This document shows positions 25,519-32,615 of a DNA stretch of 64,000 nt, one piece after another. Origin of the DNA: UBA5314 sp040217815 (GTDB taxonomy: Bacteria > Bacillota > Syntrophomonadia > Syntrophomonadales > Syntrophomonadaceae); assembly GCA_040217815.1 (NCBI GenBank), contig JBEHWI010000011.1:1-64000 (forward strand). The letters are read 5' to 3'. The notes beneath the pieces are model-generated. The model searched no databases. It was given only the letters and a program-made list of their open reading frames with translations, and was not told the DNA's origin. The position numbers and the translations under genes were made by a program. Each line of letters starts with the position of its first letter. Position 1 is the first letter of the stretch.

Positions 25519-26451
25519 ATGAGTATTTTAAAGGATAAATTGGTTTTGACACTTGTGCTCATCGCGGGATTATTAGGGGCGCTTTCGGTGGGGGCCTGGG
25601 CCCAGGAGCCCATCCGCCTGTTCGTAAACGGGGTTGAAGTGCATTCAGACGTTCCTCCCCAGGTGATAAACGGCCGGACTATGGTTCCGGCCGCGGCATT
25701 GGCGCAGGCCCTGGGTGCGAAGGTGGAGTGGGACGCTGCCAACAGGGCGGTTATGGTCACCGCTCTCAAGGGCGGCGGGGCTCCGACCGACCTGCCCTCT
25801 TCCGGCAGCCCAAGCCAGTCGGCTAGCTCGAATGTGACTATATCCAAATTGTACTCGGAAGGCTCGCCTTATGCCGGAGGTGGAAGCGGGGTCACCCTGT
25901 GGGTAGAAGGCAAGGTTAACAATCCCCCGCCTAAATACGGGTTGATTGTCCAGATCGGCGTTCCGGGTCATGGCACTTTGATGACTATTGACGAATACGG
26001 CTACTCAAGCAGCGGGATAAGTGAGGACGGTTCTTTCAAAGTTTACTATCGCATGCAGGAGTTCGAGGACGAACTGGCCGGCGCGATCGTAGCAGGCAAG
26101 GATGTAAAGGCGGTGGTGGTCCCCGATTCGGTCGAACGCTTCAAAGTCCTGGCAGTGGCCAAGAGCGACTATGTTTACGCGCCGGCGCAGGGATTAAAGT
26201 TCAATACTTACAGCATCATCTGCAGCCGAGGTCCCGATGATGAAAGTCCGACTTTTAATATCGCATCCCATTACAGTGGACCCGACCCCGATACTTCGGG
26301 CGTATTCGGCGGACCGTATGTTCTCTGTTACCACTTTGCTGCCAAAGAAGGGCAGTTGACCGGTTTGGAATTATCCAAAGGCGGCCGGATCTTAAAGAGC
26401 TATAGTTCGGGGGAACTGGCCGGAATGATGAACAAGCTGCCAGCCTTTTAA
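25519..26451 (+). CDS. Secreted protein with stalk (copper amine oxidase N) domain and unrecognised C-terminal region
   Basis: About 310 residues. GAAGGAGG sits 7 bp before ATG 25519. A signal peptide (LVLTLVLIAGLLGALSVGAWA) is followed by a stalk domain almost identical to that of the preceding gene, differing at about three positions over some 50 residues. The C-terminal about 200 residues are unrelated to it and not recognised (GSGVTLWVEGKVNNPPP, SYSSGELAGMM). Near-identical N-domains with different C-domains point to recent duplication and domain shuffling. Confidence 0.8.
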   Translation: MSILKDKLVLTLVLIAGLLGALSVGAWAQEPIRLFVNGVEVHSDVPPQVINGRTMVPAAALAQALGAKVEWDAANRAVMVTALKGGGAPTDLPSSGSPSQSASSNVTISKLYSEGSPYAGGGSGVTLWVEGKVNNPPPKYGLIVQIGVPGHGTLMTIDEYGYSSSGISEDGSFKVYYRMQEFEDELAGAIVAGKDVKAVVVPDSVERFKVLAVAKSDYVYAPAQGLKFNTYSIICSRGPDDESPTFNIASHYSGPDPDTSGVFGGPYVLCYHFAAKEGQLTGLELSKGGRILKSYSSGELAGMMNKLPAF

Positions 26452-26485
26452 CTGCAGTCAACCTGTTTCTTCCTATATGAACGAG

Positions 26486-26525
26486 ACATAGGTAAAAAAA
26501 CACGCCTTTTTACCTATGTTTTTTT
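26486..26525 (+). terminator. Rho-independent terminator of the stalk-protein unit
   Basis: The perfect 13-bp arms ACATAGGTAAAAA and TTTTTACCTATGT are followed by a T run. Confidence 0.92.
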
Positions 26526-26592
26526 ATGAAAAACAATCGTTTTCATGCTGTGTGCTGTTTAAAAATTCCTATCTATTTTTCTGGAAATGTAC

Positions 26593-26621
26593 TTGACACC
26601 AGACGGAGAAATTAATAACAT
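26593..26621 (+). promoter_or_regulatory. Promoter of the superoxide reductase gene
   Basis: TTGACA (26593-26598), 17 bp, and TAACAT (26616-26621). TGTACTT (26588-26594) and AAGTACA (26624-26630) form an inverted pair bracketing the promoter, a possible regulator site. Confidence 0.65.
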
Positions 26622-26662
26622 TAAAGTACACCAAACGGGTATACAATTAAGGAGGCGTTCAT

Positions 26663-27043
26663 ATGGCGAAGTTATTGGGTATATACAAATGCGAAGTGTG
26701 CGGAAATATGGTGGAAGTGCTCTTTGAAGGCGTGGGCGAATTGCATTGCTGCGGCCAGGCCATGACCTTTATTGAGGAGAATACAGTGGATGCGGCGGTG
26801 GAGAAACATGTTCCGGTGAGCACCTGGGAAGGCGGTATTCTTACCGTTAAGGTGGGCAGCCTTACTCATCCCATGACCGAGGAGCATTATATCCAGTGGA
26901 TTGAAGTTCTGGTAGGGAATAAGGCTTATCGTGAGTTTTTAAAACCGGGGCAGGAACCTCAAGCCAGCTTTTGTATAGAAACCGGCGGAGAGCCGGTAGT
27001 CTTGAGAGAATACTGCAATCTGCATGGGTTGTGGAAAGCTTAA
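26663..27043 (+). CDS. dfx: Desulfoferrodoxin (superoxide reductase, two-iron type)
   Basis: A 126-residue cytoplasmic protein that reduces superoxide to peroxide without making oxygen. The N-terminal desulforedoxin-like centre I has Cys10, Cys13, Cys29 and Cys30. Catalytic centre II has His49 (in EKHVP), His69, His75, Cys118 and His121, with Glu47-Lys48 at the usual position beside it. AAGGAGG precedes the ATG. It is directly followed by the flavodiiron fusion, which can supply electrons through its rubredoxin domains; that link is inferred from context. Confidence 0.95.
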   Translation: MAKLLGIYKCEVCGNMVEVLFEGVGELHCCGQAMTFIEENTVDAAVEKHVPVSTWEGGILTVKVGSLTHPMTEEHYIQWIEVLVGNKAYREFLKPGQEPQASFCIETGGEPVVLREYCNLHGLWKA

Positions 27044-27114
27044 ACAATTTTTAAATGAGGATGGGCAGTATTTTGCTGAAAGGTTAAAATTTGTATAAAA
27101 GGAGGGATAAGAGA

Positions 27115-29751
27115 ATGACAGCAATATTAATGAAGGAGAATGTCTACTGGGTGGGCGTGCGCGATCCCGAACTCCGGATTTTTGATGCGGTCATGACCAC
27201 CGACGTCGGCACCAGCTATAATGCCTACGTGATTAAAGGCAGCGAAAAAACGGCGCTTATAGAGGTGTGCGAGGACAAGTTTTTTGACCAGTACCTGGAC
27301 AATGTCAAGAGTGTTGTCGACCTTGCTGACATCGATTATCTTATCATGAATCATACTGAACCCGACCATTCCGAGGCGGTTGCCAAAATGATCGACCTGG
27401 TGCCCAACCTGACCATACTGGGCAGTCAGACGGCTCTCTCCTTTCTGCGCGACATCACCAACAAGAAGTTCAAGGCGCGGGAAGTAAATGAGGGCGACCT
27501 CCTGGAGCTGGGCGGGAAAACCCTGCGTTTCATAAGTGTTCCTTTCCTGCACTGGCCGGACACCATCTATACTTATTTGGAAGAGGAGCAAATCCTTTTC
27601 ACCTGTGATTCATTCGGAGCGCATTACCCGGATGAGCGCCTTTTTAACGATCTCATGGAGAGCAATTTCTTAACCCCGTATAAAGAGTACTTTGACGCCA
27701 TCATCGGGCCTTTCAAACCCTATGTTTTAGAAGCCCTGGACAAGATCAAGGACCTCCCGCTGGCTATGGTGGCCCCGGGACACGGACCGGTTTTGCGCAA
27801 GGATATTGACCGCTATATTGATCTTTACCGGCAATGGTCCACCCGGACTTCCGTTACTCAAAGCGACAAACCCAAAATAATTCTGGCCTACTTGAGCATC
27901 TACGGTTTTACGGAAAAGTTGGCCGACAGCTTGGTCGAAGGTGTTTCCACTATAGGTGATTTTGACATCAGGAGATACCGGTTGATAAAAGACAAACTGG
28001 ATGACCCGGACCTGTTGGACCGGATAGCGGAGGATCTTTTAGATGCCAGCGGTTTCTTAATCGGGTCAAATACCGTCAATGGGGATGCTCTGCCCCAGGT
28101 CTGGAAGCTGCTCAGCCGACTGTCCCCGATAAGCCACGGAGATAAGGTAGCCATGGCCTTTGGCGCCTATGGGTGGAGCGGTGAAGCCGTGCCCGGCATT
28201 GAAAACCGTCTGCGGGCCTTGCGTATGCAGGTTATGCCGGGGCTGCGGGTCAAATTTAAACCCGGTGAAGGCAATCTGGAGGATGCCTTCAAGATGGGTA
28301 TGGATTTCGGCCGGGCCATCCTGGAGAAAAAACAGGATAAATCCGTGCGGCGCTGGCGCTGCCTGGTATGCGGGCATATTCACACCGGGGAGGAGCCGCC
28401 TCTCGTATGTCCGGCCTGCGGAGTGGGGAAGGAAAACTTTGTGCGCGAGTCCATGGAGGATGAATTTGTAAACGATACTCAGGATAAATTCGTCATTATC
28501 GGCGGAGGTATTGCCGCCCTGTCGGCCGCCCAATCAATTCGCAAGCGCAACCGCAGCGCTGAGATCGTTATGCTGAGCGAAGAGCAATATCGTCCTTATT
28601 ACCGGCCGGCATTATCCGATCTTTTGAGCGAGGATCTCCCCGACAACCGGCTGTATGTTTTCGATTCGGCCTGGTATGCGGACATCCGGGTGGACTTGAG
28701 GACCGGAGTCCGGGTAGTAAAGATTGAACCGGATAAGCAAGTAGTGGTAACAGAAGCGGGAGAGAGCATCCCCTACACCAAACTTGTCGTAGCAACAGGA
28801 GCCCGCAGCAACATTCCGCCTTTCAAGGGGCTGGAAAACCGGGGCGTGTATGCCCTGCGCAGCTTAAAGGACGCCCTGGAGTTAAAGGAAGCCATCAAGA
28901 AGGCGAAAAAAGCGGTGGTTATCGGCGGCGGGGTTCTGGGTCTGGAAGCGGTATGGGAAATGGTCGGGAGCGGTGTAGAAGTGGCGGTTGTCGAGCACAA
29001 CCAGCGCATAATGCCCCGCCAGCTGGACGAACCAGCCTCCCTACGCCTGCAGATGCTGATGGAAGGTCAAGGCGTAAAGCTGTGTCTGGGCCTGGATACT
29101 GAGGAAATCGTTGGAGACGGCCAGGTGCGGGGCGTGCGGCTCAGCAACGGAGAGTTCCTGGAGGCGGACCTGGTTCTGCTGTCCACCGGGGTCAAGCCCA
29201 ATATAGAATTGGCCAACGAGGCCGGGATGGAAGTAGCTCAGGGAGTGGTGGTAGACAGCAGCATGCGCACCAGCCTGCCCAATATCTATGCCGCCGGGGA
29301 TGGCGCTCAGTTCGGAGAGCGACTGGTGGGCCTGTGGCCGGTTTCCCTGGAGATGGGGAGGGTGGCTGGAGCGGCTGCGGCCGGGGACTGGGTGGAATAC
29401 CAGACTCCTTTGTTGTCCACCATGCTGGTTGCTTTTGATATGGAGGTATTCTCAATCGGAGAAGTAAATCTGCCCCTGGAACAATGCCGGGTGGTGGAGG
29501 TTAACGACCCGACCGAGAACTTCTTTAAACGCAGCTATTTTAAAGATGGTGTACTGGTGGGGGAAATCATTATTGCTCCCAAGGTGGATACCACTCAATC
29601 CATGAAGAGTTTGGGCCGAGACAGCGGAGGAAACAAGCGCTCCAATCACTGGAAGTGCCGGGTCTGCGGCTATATACACGAAGGCCCCGAGCCTCCGGAT
29701 GAGTGCCCGGTATGCGGCGCTTCTAAAGATATGTTTGATCCCGTAGATTAA
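27115..29751 (+). CDS. Four-module flavodiiron protein: FDP-rubredoxin-NADH:rubredoxin oxidoreductase-rubredoxin
   Basis: About 878 residues that should reduce O2 (or NO) to water (or N2O) with NADH. The metallo-beta-lactamase core has diiron ligands His80, Glu82, Asp84, His85, His146, Asp165 and His223, plus GTSYN near residue 32. A flavodoxin domain (about 255-400) follows. Rubredoxin 1 is at about 412-445 (CLVCGHIH, CPACG). An FAD/NADH oxidoreductase spans about 455-815 (VIIGGGIAALSA, VVIGGGVLGLEA). Rubredoxin 2 is at about 845-875 (CRVCGYIHEG, CPVCG). ATG 27115 has GGAGGG 8 bp upstream. It combines a complete electron chain in one polypeptide and sits in a unit with superoxide reductase. 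Confidence 0.92.
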   Translation: MTAILMKENVYWVGVRDPELRIFDAVMTTDVGTSYNAYVIKGSEKTALIEVCEDKFFDQYLDNVKSVVDLADIDYLIMNHTEPDHSEAVAKMIDLVPNLTILGSQTALSFLRDITNKKFKAREVNEGDLLELGGKTLRFISVPFLHWPDTIYTYLEEEQILFTCDSFGAHYPDERLFNDLMESNFLTPYKEYFDAIIGPFKPYVLEALDKIKDLPLAMVAPGHGPVLRKDIDRYIDLYRQWSTRTSVTQSDKPKIILAYLSIYGFTEKLADSLVEGVSTIGDFDIRRYRLIKDKLDDPDLLDRIAEDLLDASGFLIGSNTVNGDALPQVWKLLSRLSPISHGDKVAMAFGAYGWSGEAVPGIENRLRALRMQVMPGLRVKFKPGEGNLEDAFKMGMDFGRAILEKKQDKSVRRWRCLVCGHIHTGEEPPLVCPACGVGKENFVRESMEDEFVNDTQDKFVIIGGGIAALSAAQSIRKRNRSAEIVMLSEEQYRPYYRPALSDLLSEDLPDNRLYVFDSAWYADIRVDLRTGVRVVKIEPDKQVVVTEAGESIPYTKLVVATGARSNIPPFKGLENRGVYALRSLKDALELKEAIKKAKKAVVIGGGVLGLEAVWEMVGSGVEVAVVEHNQRIMPRQLDEPASLRLQMLMEGQGVKLCLGLDTEEIVGDGQVRGVRLSNGEFLEADLVLLSTGVKPNIELANEAGMEVAQGVVVDSSMRTSLPNIYAAGDGAQFGERLVGLWPVSLEMGRVAGAAAAGDWVEYQTPLLSTMLVAFDMEVFSIGEVNLPLEQCRVVEVNDPTENFFKRSYFKDGVLVGEIIIAPKVDTTQSMKSLGRDSGGNKRSNHWKCRVCGYIHEGPEPPDECPVCGASKDMFDPVD

Positions 29752-29759
29752 TCATAGAA

Positions 29760-29955
29760 GAGAGCGCGGATTTCCGCGCTCTCAGCTTGTCGACAAAGTC
29801 GTCAAGCTGCCAGAGCGAGCGACGGAAGCGAAGATCAAGGAATGTAAAAAGCCCGCGATTGAGGCGTACAATAGTACGTTGATTGAGCGGGCTTTTTACA
29901 ATGACGCAGATATTCGCTTTTGTCGACGGTCTGAGAGCGCGGATTTCCGCGCTCT
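29760..29955. repeat. Nested hairpin element following the flavodiiron gene
   Basis: The same palindrome (arms GAGAGCGCGGA and TCCGCGCTCTC, 2-nt loop) occurs at 29760-29783 and again at 29933-29955. Between them lie a hairpin AGCTTG-n-CGAC...GTCG-n-CAAGCT (29784-29808) and a longer inverted repeat centred near 29870 with AAAAAGCCCGC / GCGGGCTTTTT. The first can act as a terminator for the upstream operon and the central stem terminates in both directions. The direct repetition of the outer palindrome suggests a mobile or REP-type element. Confidence 0.75.
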
Positions 29956-30062
29956 TTCTATTTCCAATGGGCTTGTAATGCCAATGCTTCATCCAAGACA
30001 GCTCCCCTCCTTATCTCCCCAGATTAGGTACAGATTATTTGAAAAGCTTTTCGTCAATAATA

Positions 30063-30093
30063 TTGACCAGACCCTTGGGGCCTGGTTTATACT
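30063..30093 (+). promoter_or_regulatory. MerR-type promoter with 19-bp spacer and dyad
   Basis: TTGACC (30063-30068) and TATACT (30088-30093) are 19 bp apart, the stretched spacing typical of MerR-activated promoters. The spacer holds the dyad ACCAG-n-CCC-n3-GGG-n-CTGGT. It should be activated by the regulator encoded just downstream. Confidence 0.8.
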
Positions 30094-30116
30094 GATCCTG
30101 TAAGGTGGTGAGGGTA

Positions 30117-30932
30117 GTGGAAAACCGCATAAAGATCGGCGATTTCGTAAAACTGACTGGATGCACGCTAAAAGCTATAAACTATTACCATAAAATCGGT
30201 CTGCTGCCAGAGCCGCAGCGTTCAGCCGGGGGTTATCGTTTATACGGGCCGGCTGACTTGAACCGCCTGCGTTTGATTAAACGCCTGAAAGCCCTGGGAA
30301 TGGATCTCAAACAAATTAAAGAGATAGTAGGGGAACTGCCCAATCCCAGAACATCAAGGGAAGTCTTGGAATCATTGCGTCTTGAACTACTAAACGAGAT
30401 GAAAAATCTTGAAGAACGACTGGCAAAAATTGATTCGCTTCTGAGTGAAAACTCGCTGCATCTGGATAAGGACATTTTCGATTCACCTTCTTTTCAAATG
30501 ATGACCGATATATTGGGGGGGGAGCAAATTGATAAATACGCTCGCACCAGCCCGGAAATTTACGAACAACACCGCAAATTGTACGGCATCATGGATGATT
30601 TTCAGTGGGGTAAGGAGTACAAGAATAGCTTTCGTATTTTAGCCGAGTATTTTCAAACCCATCCCGAACAATATCAACTGGCTTTGGAATTGGGAGCGCG
30701 CTGGCAGGAGCTTTCCCATGTCAGTGAAGACGATCCCCGGATTGAAGCTTTTGCTCGAGAATCGGCTGCTCTTGTAAAAAACATGGCTCCGGTTAAAGAA
30801 TTATACCGAACTGATAAAGGAAAACAAAATCCTTTCGAAGGCCTGTTTCAAGAGATGGTCACCGGTGTGTTAACGCCAGCCCAAATAAAGTATCGAGAGT
30901 ATTTTAAAAAATTTCTTCAGTCTGATGATTAA
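30117..30932 (+). CDS. MerR family transcriptional regulator with large C-terminal sensor domain
   Basis: About 271 residues. The N-terminal MerR winged helix (KIGDFVKLTGCTLKAINYYH, GGYRLYGPADLNRLRLI) is followed by a coiled-coil dimer helix (about 85-115) and a C-terminal about 150-residue helical domain of the kind that binds drugs or small molecules in TipA-like regulators. That last comparison is tentative. GTG 30117 has AAGGTGG 8 bp upstream and replaces an in-frame GTG at 30105. Its own 19-bp-spacer promoter and the downstream methyltransferase suggest a drug-responsive autoregulated operon. Confidence 0.87.
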   Translation: MENRIKIGDFVKLTGCTLKAINYYHKIGLLPEPQRSAGGYRLYGPADLNRLRLIKRLKALGMDLKQIKEIVGELPNPRTSREVLESLRLELLNEMKNLEERLAKIDSLLSENSLHLDKDIFDSPSFQMMTDILGGEQIDKYARTSPEIYEQHRKLYGIMDDFQWGKEYKNSFRILAEYFQTHPEQYQLALELGARWQELSHVSEDDPRIEAFARESAALVKNMAPVKELYRTDKGKQNPFEGLFQEMVTGVLTPAQIKYREYFKKFLQSDD

Positions 30933-30973
30933 ATGGCAGGTGTCTCATTCTTAAAGTCAAAGGAGGTAGTACG

Positions 30974-31651
30974 ATGGGAGACAATACTAATCTATCAACA
31001 TCTAAAGCTTTTCTAATGCCGGTAATTATTATGATCTTGGCGGCCTTAATATTATTTCTACCGGCCGGGTCGCTAAAGTACTGGCAGGGATGGATCTGGT
31101 GGTCGATATTATCCGTTCTGACCCTTTTTATCACTGTCTATTTTGTAAAAAGGGACCCCGGGCTTTTAGCAAGGCGCATGCAGGTAAAAGAGAAAGAACC
31201 GCAGCCAGGCATCATGAAGGTCATATCATTCTTATCTATGTTCACCTACGTAATTCCCGGCTTTGATTTTCGGTTTCACTGGTCTGCAGTGCCGGTTTGG
31301 TTGGTTATTGCGGCTAATGTTATGGTTTTTATAGGCTACGTTTTGATCATCAGAGTTTTTAAGGAAAACAGCTATGCTTCAACCGTTATCCAGGTCGAGA
31401 AAGAACAACAGGTTATTTCAACCGGTCCTTATGCCATGGTACGCCATCCGATGTATACCGGGTTGTTAATAATGTTTTTGTTCACTCCTTTAGCCCTTGG
31501 CTCTTATTGGGCATTGCTATTTGCAGCCCTTTCCATACCCACGAATATCTACAGGATCAGAAAAGAAGAAGCAACCCTGACGCGCGATCTGCCGGGGTAT
31601 GCAAATTATCTGACAAAAACCCGTTATCGCTTGATTCCGTTAATTTGGTAA
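30974..31651 (+). CDS. Integral membrane methyltransferase (isoprenylcysteine carboxyl methyltransferase-like family)
   Basis: A 225-residue protein with about five membrane helices and the family signature GPYAMVRHPMYTGLL (about residues 154-168), which binds SAM at the membrane face. Bacterial members methylate unknown lipids or small molecules. AAAGGAGG precedes the ATG. It follows the MerR gene after 41 bp and is probably its target. Confidence 0.82.
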   Translation: MGDNTNLSTSKAFLMPVIIMILAALILFLPAGSLKYWQGWIWWSILSVLTLFITVYFVKRDPGLLARRMQVKEKEPQPGIMKVISFLSMFTYVIPGFDFRFHWSAVPVWLVIAANVMVFIGYVLIIRVFKENSYASTVIQVEKEQQVISTGPYAMVRHPMYTGLLIMFLFTPLALGSYWALLFAALSIPTNIYRIRKEEATLTRDLPGYANYLTKTRYRLIPLIW

Positions 31652-31675
31652 GGGTCCGAAAGGAGGAACTATACT

Positions 31676-32269
31676 ATGAACAAGCAGAAATATGAAAAGG
31701 AGCATATGCAGGATATAGCAGACAAAATTGCCCAAAAAACTGAAAAGGAAGATTTTCCGGCCCAAATGCACCGGACTCTGCACCTTATAAAGCAGCACGA
31801 TTTAGTGGGGACGATGCTGAAAAAAGCTATGCAGCAGGGGGAATTTGACAATCTGGAGGGAGCGGGAAAGCCGCTCGATCTGGAAGGGGACCCCTTTGAG
31901 CCGGATGAATTGCACATGGTTCATAAAATCCTCAAGGACAATGGCTACGCACCCTATTGGATAGAACTGGGCAAAGAAATCGATGGACTAAAAGCCAGGC
32001 TGAATAGAGAAGTTGACAGCTTCAAGCAGTATACCCGTATGGTTTTCAGCGAGAAACGAAGCCGCGCCGCCCTGCGCCGATACGAGCTCAAAAAGAATGA
32101 TTTCTATGCCGGGAGCTGGGAGCGCCTGAACGAAATTTCCAGAAAGATACTGGATTATAATCTCCATTGCCCGGTTTCACATTTAAGCCGGACTAACTTT
32201 GATGTAAATGATGAGATGAAAAGCATTGTTAATGATATAGAAAAATTTATTGACGAAATTAAACGGTAA
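31676..32269 (+). CDS. DUF1992 (DnaJ-homologue subfamily C member 28-like) protein
   Basis: A 197-residue soluble helical protein. The DUF1992 core is visible at about 55-90 (AMQQGEFDNLEGAGKPLDLE, then a PYWIELGKEID segment). No J domain is present. AAAGGAGG is 9 bp upstream. It ends the MerR operon, followed by a terminator. Function is unknown. Confidence 0.8.
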   Translation: MNKQKYEKEHMQDIADKIAQKTEKEDFPAQMHRTLHLIKQHDLVGTMLKKAMQQGEFDNLEGAGKPLDLEGDPFEPDELHMVHKILKDNGYAPYWIELGKEIDGLKARLNREVDSFKQYTRMVFSEKRSRAALRRYELKKNDFYAGSWERLNEISRKILDYNLHCPVSHLSRTNFDVNDEMKSIVNDIEKFIDEIKR

Positions 32270-32295
32270 CATCGATGCTTGCATAAACAACTTTT

Positions 32296-32337
32296 GCAGC
32301 ATAGATAAAAACGATGCTTTTTACTTATGCTGCTTTT
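32296..32337 (+). terminator. Rho-independent terminator of the MerR operon
   Basis: 16-nt arms starting GCAGCATA and ending TATGCTGC pair with two mismatches and are followed by TTTT. The sequence 32338-32615 holds no gene; an extended -10 TGGTATAAT at 32475-32483 may serve the next gene. Confidence 0.75.
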
Positions 32338-32615
32338 CCTTCGGTATATTCCCACACGGTTCCCCTTTCAAGAACCATTATCCGATTTATAAAAATATTG
32401 TTAATTTCGGGCTAAAAAAGCTGTCATTGGAGGGCGGGCATGCTTCTCTCATTTTAAATACCCAAGGTAATTTTTGGTATAATATATTTAAACATGGCTA
32501 TTTTCAGAAAATTCAGATTTAGAAGAGGGGAGGAGCAAAGACAAGCTGCAGATATTGCGTGATATAATTATTCATCTCAACCTGGTTAATATAATCAGGG
32601 AAAAGGAGGATTGAT

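Noticed and set aside
25284..25847. 187-codon minus-strand frame
   Set aside because: It is antisense to two well-supported secreted-protein genes, has no ribosome site, and its residues mirror the stalk-domain codons.
32250..32522. 90-codon plus-strand frame after the DUF1992 gene
   Set aside because: It overlaps the end of that gene and its terminator, lacks a ribosome site and has no protein-like pattern.
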